Numbered from the stretch's first letter, positions 1 to 11,686 are shown. The stretch is DNA of 64,000 bases from Magicicada septendecula (GCA_034769895.1 CM068367.1:1314247046-1314311045), one strand, 5' to 3'. Translations and numbers: made by a program. The notes: generated by a model from the letters alone, not told the origin.

Positions 1-960
1 ATTTAAAGTAAAAAAAAATCTTCCTTCCCCAATCTCTGTTTATGGCGTAAAGATTACTCCAGAAACCCAGTGAACTAAAAGGAGGAGAAACTAAGCCACT
101 GTGTCAAAAACTCAACTTGTGATTAATGCTCACGTTATGTTTTATCGTTGTTCGACAAAACATTAGCGTAACAGTGCGCGCGCGCTCATGCGAATGTGTG
201 TTTGTACATATGGCTTTTGTTAACGTGGTAATTAAAGATCTGAATGAACGGAAGACGTTAGCACGCTGTAAACAAACGCAGGTTACGCCTAACCTGCAAC
301 GCTGTGTTGTGTGTGATTAATTTGTTTGGATTCTGTGGAACTTTTATTTATTTTTCTTGGAGTAACGTCTCTTCTATTTTCCTGAGAAACAACTGACGAT
401 AGAAAAAAGTAGATGAAAACTTGTAAACAGCGTTACAGGAAAACGTTAGTGCAAAACTGAGAACAAGTAAACTGAAATAGATGTATTATACTTACCGGGA
501 CGTTCCAGATCCATCAGTGAATCTACAGAATGTTACTGAATATGATCCACAGCCACAAGCGAGTCTAATATTTTGAGTTTTGTTTTCCTTTAACGTTTAA
601 AATAATTCTTTGTAATGCTGAATAATTGATGACATTATACAAATATGATGTCGTTTGATTGTAATTATAAGTAGTCGTAAAATTTTACTTAAATCTATTT
701 ACTAAATTTACTAACATTTGTAGTATGATATAGGCTACGGCATTGTACAGTAACAGCGTTTCTCGGAAGAGAACAAAGTTTAATTAATTTTTAGTTATTT
801 TCAGAGTTATTAGTTTAGTTTGTATTAGTTATTAGTCATTATTAATTAGTTAGGTTAGGTTAGGTTAGGTTAGGTTATTAGTTATTATTAATTAGTTTCA
901 GAGTTATTAATTTCTGGTGTGTGAAAAAACTTAAAAGCTAGATAGAGATTTATATTTATC
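1..960. other. AT-rich non-coding stretch, no gene seen
   Basis: I see no credible coding region here. The short frames have no recognisable domain. The only structured item is the TTAGG tract listed separately. The text around it (repeats of ttagttatt) is low-complexity and probably grew by slippage. Confidence 0.6.
850..877 (+). repeat. (TTAGG)5 short tandem tract
   Basis: Five perfect TTAGG units plus a partial one. TTAGG is the ancestral arthropod telomere motif, and short interstitial runs are common in insect genomes. Shorter runs are visible near 3549 (plus strand), 38895 (as CCTAA) and 44176 (as CCTAA). This tract does not suggest that the window lies at a chromosome end, because it is only 28 bp and is surrounded by ordinary sequence. 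Confidence 0.9.
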
Positions 961-1183
961 TTCTTCTCCTCCTATTCAAGGATCAGGTTATAAAAACCTG
1001 TTCCGGCACCCATCTCATCCTCGGACGACCCACGTCTCTTCTACCAGTGGCTTTATAGTTCAGTGCCGCTTTCGGTAATCGATCCTCTGTTTTCCTTTGC
1101 AGATGATCCCACCATTGTCTTCTGTAAATTGAAATAATTTTATTTATGTCCTTTACTTTAGGTTCTGCAATTCTACCTTGCAA
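961..1183 (-). pseudogene. LINE reverse-transcriptase polyprotein, C-terminal remnant
   Basis: The minus strand encodes a short peptide with the arrangement (I)ISIYRRQWWDHLQR, then RLPKAALNYKATGRRDVGRPR. This is the C-terminal tail of insect non-LTR retrotransposon proteins (pattern: RLxWxxHxxRM, then LPKxxLxYxPxGRRxxGRPRxRW). Only the last ~65 residues survive; the RT core is absent. It is a 5'-truncated dead copy, as is usual for LINEs. Reading upstream on the minus strand as far as about 1240 gives further LINE-like residues with stops. The clade (RTE, Jockey or CR1-like) cannot be fixed from this tail. Confidence 0.75.
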
Positions 1184-1833
1184 TGTAATATTTAAAGTAT
1201 TTCAAAGAAACTGTATTTCAGCACTCTGAATCTTGCCACTTTCCTTTGTTGTCATGGGCCACGCCTCACTTATATTTATACAATTTAAATTCATTTAATT
1301 TAGATACGTTTAGTTACGCTACAATGTCTACGCCGGATTATGTTTACTTCTGTTCTGCAGTGGACGACTGGTAGGTTAGGTAGAAGCCAGGTAAAACGTT
1401 TAACCTATCAGGTAGTTGAGTCTCAGTTGTATGAAAGATCCACCGAAGACAACTGGGAAAACCAGCGCTTATGAAAAAAAAAAGACTTCTAAGCTCAGGA
1501 AACAAGGAAACAAGACTGTAGACTCCAAAGCAGGGCATAATCTCGCGTCACAGATCCTTAGCTTAGTGTTTTGGAGGCAGACGACATATGTCACATGGTC
1601 TGAATATAACATATTTAACACAACACAGCTAAGAAAAGTGTAGATTTGAAACGGGACTCTGTTTCGGAAGTGTGGTACACTGAGCCTCCAAAAGGTAAAT
1701 GAAAATTTAAAGGCTTTCGAGAGGAAGACTATACAGAAAACTTCATGCAGTGATATGATGAACATGTTTAAAAGATTTTTAAAGAAAAGATCGTGAAAAA
1801 ACCTTTTCATTGGTACATGCCGTTGATTGGTAC
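1184..1833. other. No gene recognised
   Basis: Two overlapping frames on opposite strands (plus 1416-1643, minus 1469-1873) are open but show no domain, signal peptide or compositional support. I regard both as chance frames. Confidence 0.5.
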
Positions 1834-2263
1834 CAGTGGCGTATCTAGAATTTGGAGGTCTACTCGGCTTCATACAAAAGAAAGAATAACTTGGGACTAA
1901 TCAATATTACTGTCCGTAAAGTGGCTGAAGATCGCGTGATAACATCCTGAATCAATCCCATTAAAGTAAACGGTAATAACACAATAAATGTGTGCGCTAT
2001 TGAAACATTTTTTACAGGATAATCATTGACTGAATTGATTTTCCTACATTGCATATTTCAAACGTATATGCAAATACTGTGTAATAAATCTGTTTGTATA
2101 TTTAAAAAAGAATGACTACTATAATATTATACAGATGACAAAAAAAATAATGAAGTAACCTAAAAATTAAGAGACTAACACAATATTTCTCGTCAACTTT
2201 TTCCGACCGTCATGGGGGGGGGGGAGTGTTCGGTCCCATTCGCCCCCCTCAAACACGCCCCTG
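1834..2263. mobile_element. Non-autonomous hAT-like element (MITE), 430 bp, with 8-bp target duplication
   Basis: The left end reads CAGTGGCGTATCTAGAATTT and the right end, read inward on the other strand, begins CAGGGGCGTGTTTGAG. Such CAGNGGCGTA-type ends are typical of hAT elements. The flanks are attggtac (1826-1833) and gttggtac (2264-2271), which match at 7 of 8 positions, as expected for an old 8-bp hAT target duplication. The interior has no transposase and includes a poly-G run near 2215. Confidence 0.7.
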
Positions 2264-2440
2264 GTTGGTACATTAAACACACTGGTTGTTTGATTATTGT
2301 ACACTAGTTTTAGAATATTGAAGGGAAAGACTGATGGCAGCGACAAGAGGGAAAAGTCAAGAATGACGTTTTGAACTTATGTGGCTAAAAAAATTGGTTT
2401 AGAAGAAAACAGAACGGTTTTTAAACAGAACGCTTTAGAC

Positions 2441-3071
2441 CAGTGGTTCCCAACCGGTGGTACTCGTACCACCAGTGGTACGCAAGAAGATCTAGCTAGT
2501 AAAAAATTATTTACTTAAAAACATAAAGAAATAAATATGTATGCTCAAAACGACAATAAATTTTTATCGGACATGATTTAAAACCATTACCCTTATAAAA
2601 ACACAACCTAAACACTTTGCGGTAATATTTCATCAGAATCTAACAGGATGTCTATTGAGTGTGATTCAAGGTTAAAAATAACATCAATAGAACCTGACAT
2701 TAACTCTCTGGTACAAAATAGGCAGCAACAAGTTTCACATTAATCGTTTTCTTTTTAATATGTTGTTATTTTTCAGTACTAACAAGAAAATCTGTAATGA
2801 AAGTAATCAACTGTCTTGTGGAAACCTTTATACTTTATTTTAGCATAGAACCAACCGGAAATTAATTTTTAAAATCTGTTTCCGTTTTGTAAATTCTACG
2901 TATTAGATTTAAATAATTATACATAACTAGGAATAATAAGACATACTATTCATGTTGTATCAAGGTTTTTATTGAGAAAACCCCAGTAACCTTTCTTTAA
3001 GATCCAGTGGTACTCGAAATGAACACGGAAAACCAAAGTGGTTCGTGGGTCCGGAAAGTTGGGAACCACTG
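2441..3071. mobile_element. Non-autonomous hAT element, 631 bp, perfect 8-bp target duplication
   Basis: The ends are a perfect 14-bp inverted repeat: CAGTGGTTCCCAAC on the left, GTTGGGAACCACTG on the right. The flanks are identical 8-bp copies of CTTTAGAC (2433-2440 and 3072-3079), which is the diagnostic hAT signature. Just inside both ends are copies of a 'gtggtac' subterminal motif. No transposase frame remains, so it must have been moved by a relative in trans. The perfect flanks and ends suggest a fairly recent insertion. Confidence 0.9.
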
Positions 3072-5340
3072 CTTTAGACTGTCGACTTCTAACCATGACT
3101 ATCCACCAATCATCAAATTGGTTTTAAACAAGATCATCTTCTAACGACTTATATACATTAAAAAGTGAAACCTGTTTGCTGGACAGTGGCAGTGCTTACC
3201 AAAAGAGCTGTTTAATTATCAAAAGAGCTGTTTAATTATCAAAAGAGTTGTTTAATTTATGTTTCAATTTATTACATTTAGATAGGTATCAAAATTATCC
3301 AGTAGAAGCACATTGTGTACATCGATCGAACAATTTTTCTTTTCTTTGTTACTCGACCATTACAGTTCTGCACCAATGATTTCTATTTTCCTTCATGTTG
3401 TTATGCCCTATTGTTCTTGTCTCAGAGATGGTAACTACGTTCACATTTAATACTTTCACCCTGTTCCACCCTAGCCTGTCTTTATTATTTCTTTTTTTGT
3501 ATGAATCCAATTCTATAGTTTTAAGTTTTATATACATATGATTTAAGATTAGGTTAGGTTAGGTTTGGTTTATATAGTCTTTGAACATATGATCTTTTGA
3601 TAACGTGGCCTGTTTTTGATTTTTGGTCAAGTAAGCTACACACGGCATCAACGTAAGTCTTCTACTGCTGCTATATCAGCTTACTCTAGTGGAATTAGCT
3701 GTAACAGCGTAGACTTATACCGCTGACGTTCGTAGCCGCGCGAGATCGAATTAAAACAGTTAAATATTCTCATGAAATCTCAACGGCGTCTGCATCTCTG
3801 ACCTATATGTCGTATTCAGTCGGCCGTGAAACCGCTGAAACAGCTTTAATCCATATCTCTTATATTTTACTCCCCAGTCTTTCCCTCTCTAACAAAATCA
3901 TTTTCCTCTGTTCTGATTAAATTCATTTTAATTGGCATTTGTGTGTTTTCCTGTACAAAAAAAAAACAATTAACTTTTCTTCTCTATAATGCTATTTTTC
4001 TATTAAGAGCTATTAATTAGTTTTGTAATGGAATAAAATATTTACCTTCTCGTTGCCTATAAGAACATATAGATTCGCAATCTCTGATCAGCCTTGTGAT
4101 TATCTATTCAGGACTGTAAGTGTTAATTGATGTTTTGCTTGATTTTATTAACAGAGCCAAGTTTCTATAGCCACACGATCGTGGTAACTTGCCGTAACCA
4201 GTTTTATAACGTTTGTAAAAACAGTAGAGATTTAACAGAGCGACACTTGACTAGTTACCTAAATAAATAGTCCTCTCTTTTGTCATTTAAATTACATAAG
4301 AGAGGCAGGTTTCAGGGTGTGAATCGTACGATACATAAGGAGGAGAGTGGGGCTGGCTTCAGCCGTACGTACTTACCTATAATTACAGCAAAAAACAAGG
4401 TGCGCGTTTAGCAGTAGGCCCAATCAGCATGAGAAAGTGTAATGCGTGTGCTGCGTAACGACAAGCACAGTAATGTCAGTAGCTTAAGTACGCGTTCCTC
4501 TATCGCCCTAAGACTCTAGCGACAGGTTACGCTATCTGCCGTAGTCCTACAGCATTTTGGTAATGGAAAAAAGCCTATTTTGTTGTTATTAGGATGTTAC
4601 TACTACTACTACTACTACTAATATTATTATTTAAATGCCTAAACGTTGCTTTATTGTAGTCAATGTACCCGGTGAAAAACAATCAAAATGAAAAACATCA
4701 AATAGTACAAAAACTACTTAGGGGAATTACAAAACTTTATATTTCAGTATCCTGAAGTGAGCGTTGGATGGCGCCAAGACAAAATACAAGTTAAAAGGAC
4801 TAATTTCTGGAAGGAATATCGAAGTATGGTAACAAAGATGCAGTAACTTCCAGGGACGTGCAGGAGGAATGAAACTTTAACAAACGGGTCCGTAAGGTTA
4901 ACTATATTGCATACCGTCCCAACAGAGAATAGAAATGTTATTTTCAGAAACTTCTCACCGAAGACGAAAGCCAAAATTAGGAAATGCAGGAATGCATTAT
5001 TGGCGCAGGTTAAGATATCTTCATAGATTGTAGCAAATGTATAAATATACTGTAATATCCAGAGATCAACTAAGACTCTATTGTAAATTAGTGTCGCTAG
5101 CCTGTTTTACCTAGTCCCTACACTCTCCTCTAAGTTGGTAGATTCCGGGGACTTCTTGAGCAACCCTGCGGAAGATTGGGTAACCAACCTCAATGTGAAG
5201 CAGGGTCAGGGCAGAAGAGAGAGGGAGAAATAGTACCCCGATTAGTTGGGAGTAAGTCCAACTACTCTACACTGTAAAAGAACTTCAAGCACGAAACTTC
5301 GGATGAAGCCTCGGAAAGTGGACCGGATTAATGTGAACAG
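3072..5340. other. Non-coding stretch with small repeats
   Basis: No gene recognised. It holds three direct copies of the 20-bp unit aaaagagctgtttaattatc (3201-3259), a short TTAGG run near 3549, and an (ACT)n microsatellite near 4601-4622. On the minus strand a strong splice-donor-like string (ag|gtaagtac) lies near 4372-4383, but no reading frame supports an exon there. Confidence 0.5.
3201..3259 (+). repeat. Three direct copies of a 20-bp unit
   Basis: The unit aaaagagctgtttaattatc is repeated twice exactly and a third time with a C-to-T change and a divergent end. Confidence 0.85.
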
Positions 5341-5362
5341 ATGTGGGAAATAAAATATTTAT

Positions 5363-5555
5363 ACGATCACCGGTACATGGAATACACATAGTTTGCATAG
5401 AAGTGGTGCTCTTCTGAATGAAATAAAGAAAAAGTAAGATCAATACTAGGGTTAGGGAGACAGAGAGAGACATTGAACCGGTGTGCCTGATAAAGGTCAA
5501 TGGAAGGAGCCAGGGCTCTATATGGCCTGTAACGCCATCACAAGAAGAAAAAGAT
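5363..5555 (+). pseudogene. LINE remnant joining an endonuclease start to a 3' tail
   Basis: From 5363 the plus strand reads TITGTWNTHSLHRSGALL, which resembles the opening strand of an APE-type endonuclease in non-LTR elements (IGTWNVRSLYRxGAL). A stop follows about 25 codons later. Soon after, the text near 5500-5540 resembles the extreme 3' end of a LINE coding region (EEARALYGL-like followed by an AAGAAGAAAAAG tail). This suggests an internally deleted copy keeping only its two ends. Confidence in the first part is fair, in the second low. Confidence 0.45.
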
Positions 5556-5559
5556 AATT

Positions 5560-6700
5560 ACCGGAGATTTTTTGTCAATTAATCCGTGAGCTGGTTCAAA
5601 AAAGTAAAATAAACTTATAGCTGGTTTCCAAAACACAGTTTCTTTTGTCTATTACTCTGCTTAGACCAGAGTCCTTTCTTCATGTTACGATTCTGAATAT
5701 AGTTTGCCGTGTCTCGGGTAAGGGTAAAAAGATGCAGTATAAGCTTTGAGCGGACAGCATGTATAATAAGCTTACTGTTATTCTGTATACATATGCCTAA
5801 GAGTTCGAATATAAATGTTTGTCCCCTGTTGTATGCATAGGACTGACGGAACTCTGCCTCAACAAATCGCTACAAGGTTGCGATATCTGAAACTTATAAT
5901 GTCACGTGACATTTATATCACATGACATACGTGATAAGTTTGAAAAATATTATTCATAAAAATGATATCGTACAAAATGAGCCGATCGAATATTAACCGT
6001 TTTTAGTTAACGCTATCTGGCATTCTGTTAACTAACAATATATTATCCTATTTACCTAGTTAAAAGTAATCCTTCTGTGGCCTGCAAGATGTTGTTTAAC
6101 GCATTAGGCGATGTTACAAAACAGTGAACGGCAAACAGGAACACATATATCATACTCTTTGTCGTGTTACAAAAAACACCACAGAAGTAAACACGTGGAT
6201 TTATTTATCTCTTTGTTAACTACCACAGTTCTTTCCTAGATAGTGTAACCTTCGAATATTAAACTTAAAATTCTACAAGCAGTTTTAATGTTTATTCTTT
6301 TCGATATAAATAAGTCGTATTTTAAATAATCATGATCCTGTATCGTATTCCATCTTTTTTTTATAAAAAAGTAATTTAGAGGTTAAGTGCTACTAAATCA
6401 AGTAGTAACATATTTCATTTTACACGAACTATTCACATGGTGTTTATGTTGTGATGTTTAGTATCCGTTGCTTTTTCTGTGTGCGTGTATGTGTGAGCGC
6501 GTTCGCGCGTCTAATTTCATTATATGGTGGGACTAACAGATACATCAATTGCGTTATGGATATATATATACAGATCTGTTATTTATGTAAAAGTGTCGGC
6601 ATTTTTAATAAATTTATCTTTGAAAAATTGCGAACGTGCATTACTGCAACTTAAATTAAATGTTGAAAAGTACACTTCGTGTAGGCCTATACTTACACGA
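5560..6700. other. No gene recognised
   Basis: AT-rich sequence without a supported frame or repeat. Two overlapping plus-strand frames around 6451-6709 look like chance ORFs. Confidence 0.5.
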
Positions 6701-6704
6701 AAAA

Positions 6705-6876
6705 TATAGTGTATATACGTAACTATAGTGTATACACGTAACTATAGTGTATATACGTAACTATAGTGTATACACGTTACTATAGTGTATATACGTAACT
6801 ATAGTGTATACATGTAACTATAGTGTATATACGTAACTATAGTGTATACACGTAACTATAGTGTATATACGTAACT
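6705..6876 (+). repeat. Satellite: nine 19-bp units alternating between two types
   Basis: Nine tandem units of tatagtgtatatacgtaac. Odd units read gtatatacg and even units gtatacacg (one is gtatacatg, one ends gttac), so the true period is a 38-bp dimer. Each unit is nearly self-complementary around tatatac/gtatat, so single strands could fold. Confidence 0.95.
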
Positions 6877-6903
6877 TACAATCAGAACGCGATGGCAGGC
6901 TAT

Positions 6904-6917
6904 TGTTGTTGTTGTTG

Positions 6918-6957
<40 letters not shown>

Positions 6958-6958
6958 C
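6904..6958 (+). repeat. (TTG)6(TTA)12 microsatellite
   Basis: A run of TTG triplets changes directly into TTA triplets, then decays into ATC/ATT triplets up to about 6986. The poly-Leu and poly-Asn frames over it are artefacts of the repeat. Confidence 0.95.
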
Positions 6959-7062
6959 ATCGTCATCATCATCATCATTATCATTATTGCACACTATAAT
7001 ATTTGGGACATTAGCCATCGTTTCAGAAACAATTCTAGACACAACGTTACGAATTACATACA

Positions 7063-7189
7063 TTTTTACTTACCAGAAAGGCCGTCTTACTTAGTAAAAG
7101 GTATTTCACCTATGGCCGTTTTCTTATCTTCTGTAACAGGTGAAACCCCCCCTACGACTCAGTAAGACGGCCTTCCTGGTAAGTAAAAA
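7063..7189. repeat. 127-bp hairpin (short inverted repeat)
   Basis: The left arm ttttacttaccagaaaggcc...gtcttac is mirrored by gtaagacggccttcctggtaagtaaaa on the right. A second inner pair (ggtatttcacct / aggtgaaacc) flanks the loop. Arms of about 27 bp with few mismatches could form a long hairpin RNA. It is either a small MITE or a precursor-like hairpin. No target duplication is obvious. Confidence 0.8.
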
Positions 7190-7603
7190 CTTTTGTTTCT
7201 ATTACTCAATAATATTTTTGTAGTTATATTGGTATATCGGTAATTATTTTGGAGAATATCTATTTGGTATTGATAGATATGATATAAAAATTTATTTACA
7301 CCTGAGAACGACCTCATATTTTTAGAGATTGAAACATTGTGTTCAGAATAATAACAATAATAATAATAATAATAATATTAGTGTGTATACTTTATGTTAC
7401 GTTAATTATACATAAATCAATAGATTTTATATAACTTTTTATCGTTCACATAATTCTTTATAAGACTCGTATGACTTATATTTCGTAGTCCTACACTTTT
7501 GTATAACTTTATGTTACTTTGTATTACGTCATCCAGTTTTGTTTACAATTTGAAATTAAAAAATTATGATTACAATATTGTGTTAACGTAATGAAAATTA
7601 ATA

Positions 7604-8071
7604 TGGAAACGAATGGAACCGCCTAGAACAGCCGAGAGCATCCCCCACTCGTAGTGCAGGTGTTGCCTCAGTCAAGGCCGCGCTATAGTAAGGGTCCTCT
7701 GGAGAACACTTGAAATACGCAGTAGCTTGCACACCACATTAAGAATGGAAAATTTCTGGAAGACATGCGCTACCTATAAATAGCCATAGCAGCCGCTTGT
7801 CAGTTAGTTGACACTGAGCGATTTCCTTAGCGCGGATCGAGTGTTTGTAGAGTATTGTAGCGAAGTGTTGTTGTGTAATAATTAGTGCGGAATTCTTTAT
7901 AGTTGACATTATTATTGCGTGTAGAAAAATTTTACTTGAATTGTTGTAAGAGACTATCTTATTGATTACAAATTATTAATTGTGATAATTAAAGCTGATT
8001 ATTAGTAACTTCATTGGTGTATCTTGTTTTCCACTGTACCATACGACAAACAGTTAGTTACCTTCGTAACA
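7604..8071 (+). repeat. LTR-like repeat, copy A
   Basis: One of four copies in this window of the same ~450-580 bp sequence (see 8476-9059, 26219-26772, 54776-55225). Shared blocks are gtcaaggccgc, cacttgaaatacgc, a TATA-like box (ctataaatagcc, near 7775), gacattattattgcgtgt, a polyadenylation-like attaaagctg near 7988, and the 3' block tccactgtaccatacgac. It ends ...cgtaaca. This order (TATA, then ~180-200 bp, then poly-A signal, then a short tail) is what solo LTRs of retrotransposons show. No internal gag or pol is adjacent. Exact ends are uncertain by about 15 bp. Confidence 0.65.
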
Positions 8072-8189
8072 ATATTATTGTAAACAGTCAGAGATTATAT
8101 TTATAGATTAAAACCAATATGAGAAGGACCAGCCTAAGAACGGTTTAGCAGATACTGAAAATTGTATGTAGGATCTGGTGTGAAAGGTC

Positions 8190-8420
8190 TGGGGGGTCCA
8201 AAGGGGTCAATTCCCCCCGATAAACTGAAAAATACCGAAAGCTGTTATAACACTTACGGTTAAACAGCCAGTATCGTTCATAGAAAGATGGGATTCAGGA
8301 TATTCACACTCACATTATGTAAACTTTTTTATGTTATTTTACGATAGGTCTACAGTGTGCCATTTAGCAAATTTCGTTTTCAGGAAGTACAATTTAGAAA
8401 CGAAAAGTCGTTTTACATTT
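8190..8420 (+). repeat. Dispersed repeat, second copy inverted at 24560-24808
   Basis: Blocks such as aaactgaaaaataccgaaag, ctgttataacactta and gggattcagga recur in the same order in the reverse complement of 24560-24808. The second copy ends in a hAT-like terminus (CAGGGACGTAGG on the minus strand), so the family is probably a non-autonomous hAT element. This copy has lost a clear terminus. Confidence 0.6.
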
Positions 8421-8475
8421 TTTGATTGTAAGTGACAAAAAATAATGACTTATCATGCGACATGCGTTGTCATAC

Positions 8476-9059
8476 TGTTACGCAATTAGGAACATTCTCG
8501 AACAATGGAGTGTGTAGTTCTACGTGTTTCTCGGCTATCCCAATACATCCCAGCTATAATGTTTGTGTGCGTACATATTGCTGCTTATCATGACAATTAC
8601 GTGACACTTATCATGCGTCAACATTCGAGGCTATTCCAGGCCGCGCCGGTCGGGCACTGTGTTCAAGGCCAGACAGTGACACTGTTTCTAATGGATTCGA
8701 GAGTGCCTGTTTAACACGTTGTCCAAAAAGTGACAGATTATTCCGGCATCGCAGCGGGGTATAAATCTAAGCATCCAGTGACGGTCACTTCAGTCAGTTT
8801 ATGTCGGGCGACTTAGTCAGTCCGTCTCAAGTGGTGTATTAGTGAAAAGTGATTATTGTGCGGGACTCAATTAGTTGACATTATTATTGGTGTGGACAAA
8901 TTAACTTGAATTATTGTACGAGTATAATCTTGTTGAATAACTTGTTGATTACAACTTGTTATTTGTGGTAAATTAAAGCTGGTTATTAGTGACTTAATTG
9001 GTGTCTCTATTTTGTTTTCCACTGTACCATACGACGATCAGTCTGAGACCGTCGTAACA
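8476..9059 (+). repeat. LTR-like repeat, copy B
   Basis: Same family as copy A. It begins TGTTACGC and ends GTCGTAACA, giving short inverted termini of the TG...CA kind. It holds a TATA-like ggtataaatct near 8758, an arthropod initiator-like CAGTCAG just downstream (8791-8800), the block gacattattattggtgtg, and attaaagctgg near 8972. It is flanked by atac on both sides (8472-8475 and 9060-9063), compatible with a 4-bp target duplication, although other copies share part of the same flank, so the boundary may lie a few bases further out. The plus frame 8505-8714 inside it is not a gene. Confidence 0.7.
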
Positions 9060-9063
9060 ATAC

Positions 9064-11686
9064 TTTTGTAGTAGGAATTATAGCATTAGATTATTGGGAC
9101 TGTGTAAATCGAATTCAGATTATAACATTCACATTTGTTTAGTCAAATCTGTAAAAAACGACTAAATGTTTCTTTTAATTCTCTCCTATAATCCAGGGTT
9201 CCGGGGTGTCCTAAAATCCGATTTTAGAGTCCTCGTGTCTATCTTGCTCCGGAGGAAACTCTGGACGCTCCTTCTTTCGGAAAGGAAACGTCCCGGAATT
9301 GGTATTATCGTCTTCGATTCCACGCCTCCGATCGAATCTGGACCCCCCCCCCGAAACAAAATTTTCGCTACGTTACTGCTGGAAAATATCCACATTTTCT
9401 AAAATCTTGATGTGCGAAAATCCCAAAGATTAGTAAACAAATTTCTTATTCATAATCATAAATTATTTTTTAATTTATTTTCTTTGTCTACTGTTTTGCT
9501 GAGATTATCAACCAAACTCTAATACAGACTTACAGCCTCAACAGCTTGATCTCTCGCACTGTATTTGTACCCTTTAGTAGATGGTATAATACTTCTGCTC
9601 CCCATTGCAAAAACTCGTTTCAACGCCTAATTTGTAAAGTAAATGGCAAACTGAAGTATTTTAATGGTTAACCTTACAACACGTAATATCCTTAGAATCG
9701 TCAATTTGGAATGTAGAAATATCCAGATATTTGGTGAGCACCTGTAAGTTTGAGACCCCTCTTTAAGTGTTTTATTGACTTATAATTTTTTTTTTTTTTT
9801 AAGAGGGGCCACAAGATAATTAAAACTAGGCCAAAAGCCTAGAGAAGCCAAAAATGCGCTGGATCCAGTGAGACGGGACTTGCAATTAAAACTCACAAAA
9901 TTAACAACCAATAAATTTTTATTACATCCTTCTCCTTTTTTTTATAACAAAACGTTAAATATTTTTGGTTAATTTTTTACTTGAAAAATAAATATAAAAT
10001 TTAAATGAAATGAATATAAAGATTTTCTTTTCCAATTGGGGTTACTTTTCCCCACTTAGCCCTATACCTAACCCCCAGAAATACACATGAATATACAATA
10101 CATATAAATGGACATATAAATATATATGTCTACAACTACAACACATACACACGTTCCACATCACAGGACAATTACAACTTTCAACATTAATATCTTGCCA
10201 CACCTCTTTCACCCCAGGAGGTACATAATTCACAATTCATAAATATTATTGAACGCAACACCTATTGCAAGATCTTAATACATAATAACCCATATATATA
10301 TATATATGTGTAACACCAGTGCCCCCAGGGCATACTAAAATTCAGGGGTTGGCATAATGCCTGATACTACTATAAAGTGCTCCCACACTGAGCACTTAGA
10401 CTTGGAGGAAATATAATCATAATTCAGTCACAATACAAGTGACCATAATAAATTAAAAAGAATTTAAGCGTGATAAATTTTGTGAAATATTAATAACAGT
10501 AATGTGCCATGATGCTTTATAACCTTTAAGAATTAATTTGGCCCAAAGGCCGACATGTTCCTAGGCAAGATCGTGCCTAATTAAACCGGTCCCAGGAGCA
10601 TGTTCAAGTCTGCATGAAAATCCGCCTATACAGGATTAAACTGGGGACCCGACTGGAACTAACAAAAGAAACTCCTATCCATTATAGGACCCAAACTGAA
10701 TATAAATATGTGAAATTAATGAATCAATTGAAAACTAATTTAATCTGTGAAATTACATGATGAACGATAGAATTACTAGCACTAAGGTAACCCTTTTACT
10801 GAAAACTAGAAATAAATTTACATGCCTGAATGGTTATCAGCTATGGATACATGCCAACCTCTGGGCTCACACTTAATATAACTAGTATTACAAAATGTAC
10901 AAAAGATTCCCCCCCAAGACCGCGCACTATTCTGTCCCGTTAACAGGGGACCCAATTGAAATGTGTAAAGCTTAAAGTCATTTTGGGGTGTGTCGCTATA
11001 TGCCCACGAGTTCCAGTAGGTTACATTCACTTGTGTTAAAAGGTAATGTTGGGTTGGTGTCACCTGATTATTCCCCGGTGTGGAGTTTGAAGTCCTGGTC
11101 TAAAGCATTTTGTGTTGGGGTGGCCTGTTCCTCGCTGTTCTCCTCCGGCAGATGAAGCTGAGAGCCTTGGATGTTAGGTTGTTCAGGTCATGACTCGGGG
11201 CTGGTCCTCGACGTGAAGCGAGGGACCCGCAGATCTGTTTAAATTTAGCCTGCCATAGGTGGAAGATGGAACAATTAAAAAAACTTCTCTGTCGGAGAGC
11301 GAGGCGTTTAGTTGGAGCAGATAAATCAGACAAGAACAGAACCGTTTATTCTCGCATTTTTCCATTCGCGCTCCGAGGCGACCGCCAGGGAGCAGCACCA
11401 ATCAAGCGCCGCATCATTACCTCCTGTAGATTGTGCGCTAACTGTTAAACACAGTACAGGAGAACGCCCACCGCTAAATACAGAAACCTATTTTTCTTTA
11501 GCGTATTCGTTAAATGCAGTATAAGATTTTTGTATAAGCGCCGATTTTATTCAATCGGCACAAGTTGTCGGCGTCATATTCGAAAGGAAACAACTTTACT
11601 TCCCCTTTACAGCCGTTCTTTCTGTGCCCAAACGAAGCAGACTATTTTGTCTAAATAAAAAGTTACGTCAGTTCGGTGGTCTCATT
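9064..11686. other. Unidentified non-coding region
   Basis: I recognise no domain in any frame. The section 9190-9400 has a matching open frame on both strands and may be the end of a DNA transposon (it contains ccagggttccggggtg and a poly-C run), but no partner terminus was found. The section 10300-11330 (ccagtgcccccagggc..., gggacccgactgg..., ctcggggctggtcctcgacg) is less AT-rich than its surroundings and may be an old element, but I cannot assign it. Confidence 0.4.

Noticed and set aside
850-877. True telomere or subtelomere
   Set aside because: Only five TTAGG units, with single-copy-like and transposon sequence on both sides.
4372-4383. Minus-strand exon ending at a strong donor-like ag|gtaagtac
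   Set aside because: The sequence upstream on that strand has stops directly before the site and no coding character.
6818-7094. Poly-Asn/Asp and poly-Leu/Ser frames
   Set aside because: Products of the TTG/TTA/ATC triplet repeat.
8071-8476. Internal region of an LTR element bounded by copies A and B
   Set aside because: The 400 bp between them is a different dispersed repeat (also at 24560-24808) and the two LTR-like copies are too diverged to be a pair.
9166-9402. Gene with overlapping open frames on both strands
   Set aside because: Symmetric openness without a domain; more probably a transposon terminus with a poly-C run.
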